64,000 nt of DNA from Prorocentrum cordatum (GCA_963575745.1 CAUYUJ010011148.1:186952-250951); one strand, 5' to 3'. Positions 21,938 to 34,815 are shown, numbered from the stretch's first letter. Notes: a model not told the origin generated them from the sequence alone. Numbers and translations: made by a program.

Positions 21938-22485
21938 CGCACGCTCGTACCATTGCTCATGTGCCTACGGACACGCGGCTTCATTCATTCATTCGTACTT
22001 TCGTCGAGCTTCCGATTTAACGTGTCGGAAATACACTCCAAACGATGCGACAAAAATCAGGCTGAAATTTCTCCCTCAGAAATGTAGAGCATTGATGTCC
22101 TCATAATACCGGGAAGGTGGACCGGGGACATCGGCGTCAAAGGAACTTGAAAAGCAGGGCGGAACGTTCCGAAGTCAGGCCGTTCCGGCTGTGCGGCTGC
22201 GGCTGTTCCGAAGTCAGGGCCTGCCGTTCTCCCAGCAGACAGTCTGGTATAACAGGTACACTTGCAACTACGAGCACAGGCATGGGTTGTTACCTAGACT
22301 GTTCGCAGAATGCCAGATGGTCACGCAGACGAATGGTCCATCCGACACGCGAGGCCAGCACGAATCGAGAGCTCTGCGCCCGTCCCCACAGGCCCCAGCG
22401 GCTTCCAGCGCGCGCCGCCGCACGTGCAACTGTGATCGGGGGGGCCTCCGGACCATCCTGCGGCCCCCCGCATCCCCGCTTCTGC
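21938..22485. other. No gene seen
   Basis: Includes a TCATTCATTCATTC run (about 21982) that could be the 3' tail of the preceding fragment, and a duplicated GTTCCGAAGTCAGG (about 22168, 22205). Confidence 0.4.
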
Positions 22486-22486
22486 T

Positions 22487-22510
22487 CCCCCCCCCCCCCC
22501 CCCCCCCCCC
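22487..22510. repeat. Poly-C run (24 nt)
   Basis: Uninterrupted cytosines. Confidence 0.95.
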
Positions 22511-23585
22511 TGCGTTTCTGCGTTTCTCGCTCCGGGCAGCGTCTCACGTGCGCCCGGAGCGCGGAGCGCGCCACAGCAACCCACGAGGGCCGTGCGGGCA
22601 CTCGGACGTCGGCCCCGGGAGCCCGACCTCGAGGAAGAGAAAGAGGGCCAGGGACCCACAAACATCTCGGAGGAGGAGAGACGAGGCCAGGTTTAGAAAA
22701 AAGAGCCCGCTATGGGCACCCTGCACCCCGTCTCCTTCCTTCCTCCTCCTTCGGCTGCCCCGCCTGGGGGGGCCCCCGGAGGAAGAGGGGCCAGAGCATC
22801 GTGAGGCATGTGTCGCGCAGGCGAGGCAAGGCCAGGGGACGCACCGAAAGAGGAAGAATAATAATTAGCAAAACATGAGAATAATATGTAACTATACAAG
22901 CCGTAGCAATACGAAAAATACAAATCATAATCATCAGAATCGTAAGAAGGAAGAAGAAGAGGAATCGCAATGCAACTGATAATACGAATCAAACTGAGAA
23001 TCACCTCAGTAAAAAGTACTTATAATAAGAATATTGATAGTAATGATAACAACAATAAAACAATAATACCCAGACAAATCTGAAGAATACGGATAATAAT
23101 AATAATGACAATGGGGCATGGCATCGGAGAGACGCTGTAACCCCCGCCATGGTACCCACACACCCGTACAGTAGACACGTACGATCAGAAATCTTGCTAC
23201 AAGAAATTCTGGGACACATCTTTCTTCTACCTTCGAGGGTCATAAGGCTAAGGTGCCCCAGAGCTGCTGTGGGTCCCTGGGGCCATCCCATTGGGGTATG
23301 AGAAATTGCAGTGGGCCACTTCTGGAAAGCAGATTTCCTGTTTGATGTGCCCACTGTAGTCCTCATCCCCTTCGCCGCCCCTGACCATCATCCTCTAATC
23401 AAGCTGCTACTTCTTAACAGGGCGGCGCCGCTGGCGTCTTCTCCTGTGCCCTTGCACCACACGCACGCCAAGTCCAGCGGCCCCTTGTGGAGGTAACGAC
23501 GATGACAGACGGACGAACGGCGACGGCGAGGAGGGAGAAGGCGGGGGGAGGAGGTAACGAATGGGGGAGGAAATGCGTGAGGATG
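22511..23585. other. No gene seen
   Basis: GC-rich to 22850, then an unusually AT-rich stretch (about 22855-23115) with ATAATAAT repeats, then mixed sequence. No gene. Confidence 0.45.
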
Positions 23586-23586
23586 A

Positions 23587-23830
23587 GTAGGAGGAGGCTG
23601 AGGAGGAGGAGGAGGAAGAGGAAGGAGGAGGAGGAGGAGGAGGAGGAGGAGGAAGACGAGACTGATGAGAGCGGAGGGAAGGGACTGGATGAGAAAGAGG
23701 ATGAAACAGGGGAGGAACGTGAAAGGGACGCCAGGGGAGGGCGCGGGGGAAGGAGGAGAAGTAGGAAGGGAGCGGCGCAGAGGGGAGAAGGAGGGGGAAG
23801 GAAGAGGTGGAGGAGACCGGCTCCCCCTCC
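23587..23830. repeat. Interrupted (GGA)n tract
   Basis: Pure GGA/GAG at about 23600-23655, then degenerate purine-rich repeats. Confidence 0.9.
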
Positions 23831-24370
23831 TGGGAGCCCCCCTCCCGAACCACGGACCCGAAGCCGCTTCGGGACCGCCCCTGGGCTTGTGAAGAGCGTT
23901 GCTCTACTCGTGACCATACCGGGCGTTGTGCCCCCGCAGCGTGCGCCCAGCACCACACCGAGGGGCTCGCCCGCACCTCAGACTTGTGGCAAGGTTCGTC
24001 GGTCGTAGCGCCTGTGCGCACCACAACATGTCCGCCAGCACCAGATGCGCAACAGCCTGGCAAGTGCCGGTGTACGAAGAAACAGAATGCCAGACTCGGC
24101 CAATACCATCACAGCGCGTGAACACATCATCATGCGAAGTACACACCGCAGCAGCACGCGAGCGCCACAGCAACTACTTGGAGCAGGATGCTGGACCCTG
24201 CGGGTGCGTACCACGATAGCCTGCAATCACTGCCACATGGCTGCGAACTCCACAATGTTCTCAAAGAAGTTCGCGAGCACCACAACGCGCATGCGAGTAC
24301 CGCAGGGTACTCTCGAACACCAAATGGCAAATAAAGCAGAATAGCCAGTGAAAGAGTGGGCAAGCGCAAC
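23831..24370. other. No gene; decayed GCACCACA repeats
   Basis: Contains scattered GTGCGCACCACA, GTACACACCGCAGCAGC and GCGAGCACCACA, which look like remnants of the GTACACCACAGC minisatellite at 28.3 and 48.8 kb. Confidence 0.4.
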
Positions 24371-24374
24371 GAAA

Positions 24375-24690
24375 TCGACGAGGAGGAGAGGGAGGAGGAC
24401 GAGGAGGAGCAGTAGGAGGAGGAAGAGGAGGATGAGGAAGACGAGGGCGAGGACGACGACGAGGACGCGAAGGACGAGGAGGAGAAGAGAGGGAGGGCGA
24501 GCAAGATCAGGACGACGATCGGGACCAGAACGAGCACCACGAGCACGACGACAAAAACGACGAGGACAAGGACGACGAGGACGACGAGGACGACTACGAC
24601 GACCACGACAACGACGACGAGGACGACGACGACGAGACCAGGAGGACGACGAAGGCGACGACGAGGGCGACGATGACGACGAGTGTGCGA
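24375..24690. repeat. GAG/GAC microsatellite tract
   Basis: Interrupted GAGGAG and GACGACGAG repeats. Confidence 0.9.
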
Positions 24691-25740
24691 GGAGGAGGGC
24701 AGGAAAGGCAAGAACGGTCAGCAACGAATCGGGAAATCGTAGCATATCGGAACGCATTTCGAACCGGGCAGCATCGGCTCGGAGTCGGAATCAACTCAGA
24801 TGCGCCATGCAAGCGTTGGGCCGCATCGGGTCGCCCGAACGTCGGAATGTTATCGAATCAGGACGGCCCAAGCCAATTTCGAATCGGACCGATCGGACTG
24901 ACATGGACCCTGGAGGGGGAGGAGGGAAATGAGCAGGGGGAGCAGGATGATGATGGGGGGCGGAGGAGGAAGATCAGGAGCATGATTAGGACGAAAGGGG
25001 GGAAGGACGGGGAGAAGGAGGAGGAGGAGGAGGTTGAGGAGGAGGAGGAGGGCTGGTGGGATGGAGACGAAGGCCGCGTCGGCGGCGGTGCCATCCTTCA
25101 AACTGCCGCCATCCAGACACCTTCAGGTGGGAGGAATGGCTCAGGGTTATTTTACTCCCATCGTACTTAGGGATCACATCCCACGAGCACCCAGAAAAGT
25201 GTCGAAAGAATGTCGAAACAGTGTCGACACAGTGTCGGACGAGTGTCTCGCAGGGCCCGACACGTGAAAACCCTTGAATTTCTGTATTTTCTGGGTGCTC
25301 GAATTTTTTGTTGGTAATCATGGCCAGAGTAGGCCGGAACATCATAAGCTCAGGGGCCTCTCGAAGGCCAGAATCGACAACGTTTGCAGGATCGCGGAAG
25401 ACACACCTAGGGCCCCAAACTTCGCGTCTTCGCGCTCTGTGCAAAGCGCGAATAACTTCGCGCTCTCGCGCCGCCCCCCCCCAAAGGGAGAAAAGGAGAA
25501 CAAGGAAGACTGGGAGAAGGAATGAGGATCGATCGCGAAGCGCGAAGCGCGAATGACTTCGCGCCCTCGTGGGAGCCCTTGACACACGCGATGCCGCGAC
25601 GCCAAGCCGGAGCTTTTGTATTTTGAAGGAGAAGCTGGGAGCGGGCGGCATGCTTCGACGGCTGGCGTCAGAACAGGGACGCCGAACCGGAGCTGAGCAA
25701 CGGAGCGATATGGAAAATACCCGGACCGTGCGCAAGCACG
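24691..25740. other. No gene; minor repeats
   Basis: Short (GGA)n near 25020-25052, a GTGTCGAAACAGTGTCGACA-type 12-bp repeat near 25196-25245, and GAAGCGCGAA repeats near 25437-25570. No gene recognised. Confidence 0.45.
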
Positions 25741-25744
25741 AGAA

Positions 25745-26080
25745 GGGAGGAGGAGGAGGAGAAGGAGGAGGAGGAGGGGGAGGAGGAGGGGGAGGAGGAG
25801 GAGGAGAACAATGAGGAGGCGGAGGAGGAGGCAGACGGGTGAGGGAGAGGACAGGAGGAACTGGAATAGAGGTAGCTGGGGCAAGAAGGGAGGAGGCTAG
25901 AAAGGAGGGCAAGGAGCACATAGGAGGACAACATCGAAGTGATGATGGAGAGGGGAGGAAGGGAGGAGAGGGGGAGGGGAGGGGGGTTGAGCAGGCCAGG
26001 AGGGATACAGCAAGAGAGGACGAGAGGCAGGAGGAGGAGAGAGATAGGGAGGAGGAGGGCGGGAGAAGGAACGAGAGGGG
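25745..26080. repeat. Purine (GGA)-rich tract
   Basis: Pure (GGA)n at about 25747-25808, then degenerate GGAGG/GAGG sequence to about 26080. Confidence 0.85.
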
Positions 26081-26274
26081 ACGAGTTGAGCTGGGTCGGG
26101 CTGGGCTGTGTGCCCAGAGGCTCTGCCGCTGCAAGCAACGGCACGACGAGCGCCAGGCTGGGCTGGCATACGCAGCCCACGAGCGTGGTCATTGCAAGCA
26201 AAACGCGACGGCGACGGGCTCGCGCGGCAGAGGCCGCTACCGCGATCCCTTGATGGCTACTGTTCATCCTCGTT

Positions 26275-27855
<1,581 letters not shown>

Positions 27856-27880
27856 CCTCCTCCTCCCCCTCCCTCATTCC

Positions 27881-28026
27881 AACCTACAGGCGGATTTTGG
27901 ACGAAGCATGAAAAATAGCCAAAACAAGTACACCAAAATGGTCAACAAAAATACTCTGAAAAATCGCCCCCACTACTTAAGGAGTATGTTTGAATATTCC
28001 TCCTGTCGAGGGACACGCCCGATTTA
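27881..28026 (+). mobile_element. MITE family A, copy 3 (decayed)
   Basis: CCTACAGGCGGATTTTGGAC at the left and TTCCTCCTGTCGAGGGACAC with GCCCGATTTA at the right match the family. The outermost left ~20 bp are lost into the CTC tract. Confidence 0.75.
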
Positions 28027-28224
28027 TTTCTAGCCCCCACGCCCGCCATGCTCACGCGGCAAGAGCCCCGAGGGCCTCTGAAAGTGCCTCCGCGGCAGGC
28101 CTGGGGGGGCCCGCGGCCTTGGGGCCCTCAGCCTGGGCCTCCTTCTCATGGGCTTCCCGAGGTGGGATCCCCTCCTTCCGAGGAGCACCTGTTTTCACAA
28201 TTGTTCGGCGATAGCTGCCCCCTC

Positions 28225-28620
28225 CCCCCCCCAGGTGACGTCACGTCCTGCGCCGCTGGCGTCCGGGAGGGCCTAGGGATAACGAAGGCCAAGAAGGAGC
28301 AGCTTGTAGGTGGCGATCTGCACCACAGCGCCTGTGTACACCACAGTTTTCGAGTGCACCAAAGCGCAGGTGTACACCACGACGCCTGCGTACACCGCAA
28401 CAGCCGTGCAACGCAGCGCCTGTGTACACAACAGTGCTTGCCTGCACCAGAGCGAACGTGTACACCGCAGCAGACGCGAGCAACACAGCGCCTGTGTACA
28501 CCACAATGATTGTGTGCACCGCAGCGCCCTTGCACACTACAGCGCCTGCGTACACCACAGCATCCGCGTGCAACACAGCGCTGATGTACACCACAGTGCC
28601 TGCGTGCACAGGACAAATAG
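28225..28620 (+). repeat. Left arm of ~1-kb inverted repeat; GTACACCAC minisatellite
   Basis: Begins with GGTGACGTCACG and GTAGGTGGCGATCTGCACCA, then about 20 imperfect ~15-18-bp units of GTGTACACCACAGCGCC. The 28968-29250 arm carries the same parts in reverse order and sense. In one frame the units read as repeats of VYTT/A. Confidence 0.85.
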
Positions 28621-28967
28621 AAGAACCGCCACGGTACCATGCCACAGCGTCCCTATGCCACAGCGCCTCTCACGCGATGCCTCCACAGTGCCCCTTGCCT
28701 TAAGCGAACTCCTCCAAGATGACGCCGCCGCGATCCTCAAGGCACGGCACCTTCTCCTTCTCATTCTCTTCCTCCTCTTCCTCCTCCTCCTCCTCCTCCT
28801 CCTTGGGAGGACTCGTATATTCCAGAAGCGCTCATTATTCCATGAAGATCCTGTATGACATCCCATATGCAACATGCGTTTTCTGTGTAATCCACAGACG
28901 CTCCATTTTGTCATAAAGGACTCCTTCTAACATTATACGTATATACAACAATGGTGTTCTGTGCCAC
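28621..28967. other. Spacer between inverted arms
   Basis: Contains a (CTC)n run at about 28768-28802 and otherwise unique sequence. No gene. Confidence 0.5.
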
Positions 28968-29250
28968 ACGGTTGCTGTGGTGCACACAGGCGCCGTGTAC
29001 ACAAGCGCCGTGGTGTACGCAGGCGCTGTGGTGTACACTGGCGCTGTGTTGCACGAGGCTGCTGTGGTGTACGCAGGCGCTGTGGTGTACACAGGCGCTG
29101 TGGTGCACGCAGGCTCTGTCTTTCACACAGGCGCTGTGGTGCAGATCGCCACCTACATGCTTCTCCTACCCGTCCCCAGTCAGTCCTAGGCATTCACAAA
29201 CGCCGCCGGCGCGACGCGTGACGTCACCGCCGGCCCCCTTCTCCCCGCTC
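28968..29250 (-). repeat. Right arm of ~1-kb inverted repeat
   Basis: GGCGCTGTGGTGTACACAGG units run to GGCGCTGTGGTGCAGATCGC and CACCTAC, then GCGTGACGTCACC, mirroring the left arm. Confidence 0.85.
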
Positions 29251-29445
29251 CGCCCGGTGACGGCCGTCATCGCCCCAGGCCTGACCCCATCAAGCGGGTC
29301 GTGGCCCATGGGCCCCGCCCACCTGGGACGGGGACCCCCTCTCGTAGGCCGCAGCTGCGCCGCCTCTGCGCGAGCAGAGCCCTCCTCCGCGCGGCAAGCC
29401 GCCACGCCCGTCCCAACACGGGAGCCCCCACCCCAACACGAGCAT

Positions 29446-29611
29446 CGTGCAACCGATCCCCATCCCCAGCGGCGTGGCTTGGGCCCCGCTGGCCGATGTA
29501 CCCCCCCTAGAGGGGGATGTAGGTCGTTCCCTGCGGGCTTCGAGGGGTGCATCCCCAACTGGGGGGCAATTTGGTGGGGGTCTCGAAGGGGATGGGAATG
29601 GGGATCAGTTA
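29446..29611 (+). mobile_element. MITE family B, copy 1
   Basis: AACCGATCCCCATCCCCAGC at the left and GGGGATGGGAATGGGGATCA at the right are inverted. The internal GCGTGGCTTGGGCC and ATCCCCAACTGGGG are shared with the better copy at 42338-42507. Confidence 0.8.
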
Positions 29612-30100
29612 CAGTCGGGCTGCTGAAAGAAGGACCTAAGGAAGATCGAGCCCCTTTCTTACCCAAACTGTTCCTTATTTCAGCGACTTGGTTGTAAACG
29701 ATACCGACAACAGCCACCCCAGTGGTCGCGGAGCGCGGCGCGAGGGGCCGCCCCCGGTCGCGGAGCGAGGCCCCAGACCCAAATAACTGCGGAGCGGGCG
29801 ACCCCGCCGAGGCTTCCGCTGGCGTGATCGGTGTCGCAGCGCGGACCCCGGGAAGTCTGGAGAATGTCCCCGCCACCTCTTTTTGTCTTCGCTGCCGGCC
29901 CCGAGACGGCTCCGACGGCCCCGGGTCCAGGGAGGGCCCCTGGAGGCCGAGGACGGGCAAAAACCTCCCGTCGTTCTCCAGTACCGACAGGGGCAGTGGG
30001 GGAGGCTGGAGGCGAACGCGCACTCGTGAGCACCTCGCATCCCCCCCATCAAAAAAACAGGTCCTGATGAGGGGCATGATCCATTCCTCTTCCGCCTCCT
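29612..30100. repeat. Repeat family C diverged copy (29850-29980) in otherwise featureless sequence
   Basis: CCGGGTCCAGGGAGGGCCCC and CGAGGACGGGCAAAAACCTC resemble family C. The rest has no recognised content. Confidence 0.4.
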
Positions 30101-30369
30101 CTCCTCCCTGCTCCGTCCTCCTCCTCCTCATCCTCCTCCTCTTGCTGCTCTTCCTCCCCATCCATCTCGTTCAAGTCCCTCTCCATCCCCCTCTTTCGCA
30201 ATACGTTCCCTCCCTGTCCCTCTCCCTCCTCCTCTTCCTCCTCCTGGTCGTCATCCTCCTCCCCCCCCCCCGTCTGATCCTGCGCACCTTTCTCCCCCTC
30301 CCCCACCCGCTCGTCCTCGCCGAAGTCCCCGGAGGCCTTAGGGACCCAAGGAGGACCCAAGAACATCGC

Positions 30370-30540
30370 CAGAGGAGGAGGAGGAGGAGGAGGAGGAGGA
30401 GGAGGAAGGGGGAAGGAGGAGGAGGAGGAGGAGGAGGAGGAGGAGGAGAAGGAGGAGGAGGAGGAGGAGGAGGAGGAGGAGGAGGAGGAGAAGGAGAAGG
30501 AGGAGGAGGAGGAGGAGGAGGAGGAGGAGGAGCAGGGGGG
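30370..30540. repeat. (GGA)n microsatellite
   Basis: About 165 bp of GGA with AAGGGGGAA and GAGAAGG interruptions. Confidence 0.97.
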
Positions 30541-30666
30541 GAGGACAAGAACATCGCCAGGCCTTAGACCCTCCTCCGCACCAAACTTGCAACATCGTGC
30601 CCCTCTGGGCACGCGGTCCCCTGGACTCGACCCCTTCCGGCTGGCCAGTTCTTCGTCCCAGGCCCT

Positions 30667-30826
30667 TATCGACGAGCGCGCTCCACTACTTGCAAGGTAG
30701 GTACTCGCAAATGGATCCCCCGCGGGGGATCTACGATAAACTACACCGAAGCAGACACGTGTTGTTTCGGACGTTCGCGAGTAGGCACTTTGCGAGTAGT
30801 GGAACGCGCTCGGCGACCTTTGGCGA
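30667..30826. mobile_element. Element with ~45-bp imperfect TIRs
   Basis: The left arm starting GACGAGCGCGCTCCACTACT is the inverse of the right arm ending AGTAGTGGAACGCGCTCGGC. Within the arms TACTCGCAAA and TTTGCGAGTAG also pair. There is no coding capacity and no second copy is seen in the window. Confidence 0.65.
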
Positions 30827-30967
30827 CGGCCCTGGGGCCCGAGACTGGCCCTCAGGGCTGCGCACGGGGTGGCCTGACCGACCACTCGGCGGCGCGCACA
30901 GCGGGGTGGCACGGGGGGGGCGGCCGTGAGTCCAAGAAGGCGGAGGTCGCAGAAGGCAGTGGCCTTC

Positions 30968-31157
30968 CTTCCCAAACATGATCGCGTCGTAAAAAAATCA
31001 GGACAAGAGGATTTGTGCCATTTTCGGCCCCGGGGGCCCTCGCCGGGCCTCCGGACCCTCAACAACGACTCGGGACGAAAAGCCCGTCCCGGGGAAAGGG
31101 TCGAGACTTCCAGGAACGCCGTCTTGAAAAAATCAGGACGTCGCATGTCTGGGGAAG
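30968..31157 (-). mobile_element. Repeat family C, copy (reverse)
   Basis: From CCCAAACATGATCGCGTCGT to GGACGTCGCATGTCTGGGG. Family termini are CCCAGRCATG and its inverse. Internally it has CATTTTCGGCCCC, CGACTCGGGACGA and CCCGGGGAAAGGGTCG. Confidence 0.8.
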
Positions 31158-31640
31158 GCAGTGGTCTTCCTAGAAAGGCCTGGAGGCCTCCAAGAAGGAC
31201 TCCTCAGAAGCCGGGAGGGCTTCCGAGAAGCTCCTCCTGCCTTCTTCAAGGCCCTCCTCTGCGAGGCGGAGATTTATCCAGATCCACCACCTGGGAACCG
31301 ACGTCCTGGTGCCCCAGCGGGCGGTGGATATGGATGTGTAGCCCCCCGGGGGCCCGAATATAACTATATCCACCACCTGCAGGGTCCCCGAACATTGATC
31401 CTCCAGGCGGTGGTCATGTATAAATTTCTGCCTCGGATCTTCACACCTTCTTTGAAGGCAGCCCCCCTCATCACGCCCCACTGTGCGCGCCGCAAAACCC
31501 GGGCTCCGCGACACCGCGTCCGTTTCAGCGGAGACCCCTGGCGGTCGCGAGGCCTTCCCTGGGACCGGCTCTTCATCGCGAGCCGTCTTCTGCGCAGCCC
31601 TGTGAGGCAAGAAGCGGCCCCGAACAAGTGAATAACACAT
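31158..31640. other. No gene seen
   Basis: Contains duplicated ATCCACCACCTG phrases (about 31278, 31368). No gene recognised. Confidence 0.4.
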
Positions 31641-31694
31641 ACACATGTGTTCTTCCCCCAGCAGCATGCTAACGGGAAGCACCATAACAAAACA

Positions 31695-32097
31695 CAACAA
31701 CACGCACACCCACAAACAAACAAACAAACAAGCAAACAAGCAAGCACTCGCACAAAACCACACAACCACACACAAGCAAACCCACATACACACGATCAAC
31801 AACGCATGCAAACACACAAACACACAAACAAACAAACAAACAAACAGACAAACAAACAAACAGCCAGACACACACACACAACCAAGCAAGCAAACAAACA
31901 ACCACACACAAAACCACACACAAACAAACAAACGAACACACAAGCAACCAAACAAACGCACACACAAACAAACACAAAACAAACAACCAGCACACACACA
32001 CACACAATCGAACAAACAACCAAACAAACAAACACACTAACAAACAACAAATCAACCAAACGAACAAACAAGCAAACAGACAAACAACCAAACAACA
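31695..32097. repeat. CAAA/CACA tract
   Basis: About 400 bp of CAAACAAACAAG and CACACAAACAAA repeats, strongly strand-asymmetric (A/C only, almost no G or T). Confidence 0.95.
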
Positions 32098-32209
32098 TGT
32101 TCTATTCCCAACCATCCCTTGGTCTTGGGTCCTCGTTTTGGGAAGACAGCGCCCCGCGTCCTACCTCCTCCTCCTGCTCATCCCTTCTCCCCTGCCTGCC
32201 TCTGCCCGC

Positions 32210-33182
32210 CGCATGTCTCTATTTCGGCACACCCCGTGCAACACTGGGTGGCCCCGTAAGAGCTCCACCGAAGGCCCCACCGGCTGGGTCCACATGGCGA
32301 GGACACCCCATTTTGGCGCAGCCTTCACACGGTTTGTAGCCCCTTAGAGACTCCACAGAAGGCCCCAGTGTCAGGGTCCACATGGCGGCGCCGCCCCATT
32401 TAGGCGCACCCCTCACACGGTTCGTGGCCCCAAGCGACAGGTTCGGCATGGCGGCGCCGTCCCAATTTGGCGCACCCCTCACACAATTCGTGGCCCATTA
32501 GGGAGCGGGTTCCAGTGGCAGAGTCCACATGGCGGCGCTGCCTCATGTCGGCGCACCCCTCACACAGTGAGGCCCAATAGGGAGCTCCACAGAAGCCCAA
32601 AGCGTCAGGGTCCACGTGGCGGTGCCGCCCCATTTTGGCGCACCTCCCACACGATTCGTGGTCCCACACGGCGATCAGCCGAAGGCCCCAGTGGAAGGGT
32701 CCACATGGCGGCGCCGCCCCAATTTGGCGCAACCCTCACACGTTTCGTGGCCCAATAGGAGCTCCACCGAAGGCCCCACTGGCAGTGTCCACATGGCGGC
32801 GCCGCCCCATTTTAGCGCACCCCTCACACGGTTCGTGGCCCCATAGGAAGCTCCACAGAAGGCCAAAGCGTCAGGGTCCACGTGGCGGCGCCGCCCCATT
32901 TGGGCGCACCTTCCACACGGTCCGTGGCCCCATAGGGAGCTCCACCGAAGGCCCCAGTGGAAGGGTCCACATGGCGGCGCCGCCCCAATTTGGCGCCCCT
33001 CCCACACGGTTCGTGGCCCCATACGGAGATCAGCCGAAGGCCCCAGTCGCAGGGTCCACATGGCGACGCGGCTTTTTTGGGTGCATCTCTCACGTGGTTC
33101 GTCGCCCCACAAGGAGCTCTTCCGAACGCCCCGGAGGCGGGGTTCGCATGCGGCACCACCCTATTCTAGCACACACACACAC

Positions 33183-33218
<36 letters not shown>

Positions 33219-34095
33219 CACACGGTTCGTGGCCCCATAGGAGCTCCACCGAACCCCCCCAGTGGAAGGGTCCACATGGCGGCCCCGCCCCATTTTGGCG
33301 CACCCCTCACACGGTTCGTGGCCCCATACGGAGATCAGCCGAAGGCCCCACCGGCTGGGTCCACATGGCGGCGCCGCCCCATTTTGGCGCACCCCTCACA
33401 GGGTTCGGGGCCCCATACGGAGATCAGCCTAAGGCCCCAGTGGCAGGGTCCACATGGCGGCGCCGCCGCAATTTGGCGCACACCTCACCGGGTTCGTGGT
33501 CCCAGACGGAGATCAGCCGAAGGCCCCAGTCGCAGGGTCCACATGGCGACGCGGCTTTTTGGGGCGCGTCTCTCACGTGGTTCGTCGCCCCAGAGGGAGC
33601 TCTGCCGAACGCCCCGGTGGCGGGGTTCGCATGGCGACCCCGCCCTATTCTAGCACACACACACACACACACACACACACCTCACACACTCCTCACACCG
33701 TTCGTGGCCATAGGGAGCTCCAACGAAACCCCCCGGTGGCAGGGTCCACAAGGCGCCGCCGCCCCATTTCGGCACACCCCTCACACGGTTCGTGGCCCCA
33801 TAGGGAGCTCCGCCAAAAGGCCCCCAGTGGCAATGTCCACATGACAGCGCCGCCACATTTCGGCGCACCCGTCACGCGTTTCGTGGCCTCATTTGCAGCT
33901 CAGCCGAAGGCTCCAGTGGCAGGTTCGACATGGCGGCGCCGCCACATTTTGGCGCACCCCTCACACGGTTCGTGGCTCCATGGGGAGCTCCACCGAAGGC
34001 CCCGGTGGCAGGGTCCACATGGCGGCGCCACTACATTTTGGCGCACCCCTCACACGGTTTGTGGCGCCGTAGGGAGCTCCACCGAAGCGGTGCCA
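32210..34095. repeat. 89-bp satellite, array 2 (~20 units)
   Basis: Units of about 84-90 bp: CCCCATTTTGGCGCACCCCT, CACACGGTTCGTGGCCCC, GGAGCTCCACCGAAGGCCCC and GGTCCACATGGCGGCGCCG. Two (CA)n runs sit inside it (about 33171-33213, 33654-33681). Variant units with GGAGATCAGCCGAAGGCCCC and with GGCGACGCGGCTTTTT recur, showing higher-order organisation. A decayed fragment recurs near 36035-36185. Confidence 0.92.
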
Positions 34096-34360
34096 CAATA
34101 CGGCATTCACAATGGCGTATGGTTGGGTCCTTCGCCAGGTTAATGTTTTGCGGCCACGCTCGCGCCACCATCCCCCAAGACGCGCCGCCGAAGGACGGGC
34201 AGGAGGCCTCACGGAGGGGCCCTTCGAGGGGCCCAGCGCCGGAGGCGTCGCCCGAAGGGGCACAACGCCGACCCCAAGAGATCCGCACTGGCGAGGCTCG
34301 TCCTGGGCCCAGGATCGGCATGACCTTCTACTAGAACCACGTGCGCGCGTCGCGCGCGCA
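34096..34360. other. No gene; hairpin-like remnant
   Basis: Contains AGATCCGCACTGGCGAGGCT and CCCAGCGCCGGAGGCG, reminiscent of the foldback family, but arms do not pair cleanly. Confidence 0.35.
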
Positions 34361-34363
34361 CAG

Positions 34364-34466
34364 GTACGAGCAAGCTCTGGAAGTGGCCGGCATCAAGGGA
34401 CAGTTCAACATTGCGATTTTGTTGTACCTCCCCCTGGGATTCTTGCGGGCTTGTTGGGCCGTCTGA
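34364..34466 (+). CDS. Candidate small terminal exon (hypothetical)
   Basis: A 33-codon frame follows a possible splice acceptor CGCGCACAG|G, reading YEQALEVAGIKGQFN then a hydrophobic stretch (IAILLYLPLGFL) to TGA at 34464-34466. It has no ATG, so it would be an internal or last exon. Codon third positions are mostly G or C, as in the APS kinase exons, but less strictly. No family is recognised and no partner exon is seen, so it may be spurious. Confidence 0.15.
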
Positions 34467-34645
34467 AAGACCCTGGAGCATCTTGGGGCCCTCTTGAGGC
34501 ATCTGGGTGCGTCGTTGGCCTCATAACGCTCCGTGGTCCTCTGGCGTTCATGTTTTGCAGTGTCCTCTGGCGTTTCATGTTCCTTCTCGAGAGATGCACG
34601 GGCAACCCTTAGCTGCCAGGAGGGCGTGCTCTGTCTTTCAAAGCT
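34467..34645. other. No gene seen
   Basis: Short spacer with no recognised content. Confidence 0.4.
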
Positions 34646-34815
34646 TCAAGATGGCTTAGAGACGACCCAGCAAAACCCCTAGACGCCCTAAGATGGTCTC
34701 AAAAAGGCCCAAGAAGTTCAGCAGACGCCCCCAGAGTCCCCCAAGAGATCCCCAAGCAACAGGCGCCCAAAAGGGCCCCGAGATGCTCCGAGAAGGTCCC
34801 CCCAGAGGCCATCCT
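34645..34815. repeat. Degenerate GCCCCAAGAGG minisatellite
   Basis: Imperfect ~12-bp units of the CCCAGGAGGCCC/CCCAAGAGGCCC type seen also at 2.75-3.7, 43.75-44.16, 46.96-47.2 and 63.28-63.6 kb. Confidence 0.6.

Noticed and set aside
28225-28620. Repeat protein with VYTTAPAYTTA units
   Set aside because: The same minisatellite occurs inverted 350 bp away and at 48.8 kb in non-coding context. No signal, start or C-terminal domain.
32210-34095. CRISPR-like array
   Set aside because: Units are contiguous ~89-bp satellite copies without constant short repeats and unique spacers, and the DNA is eukaryotic.
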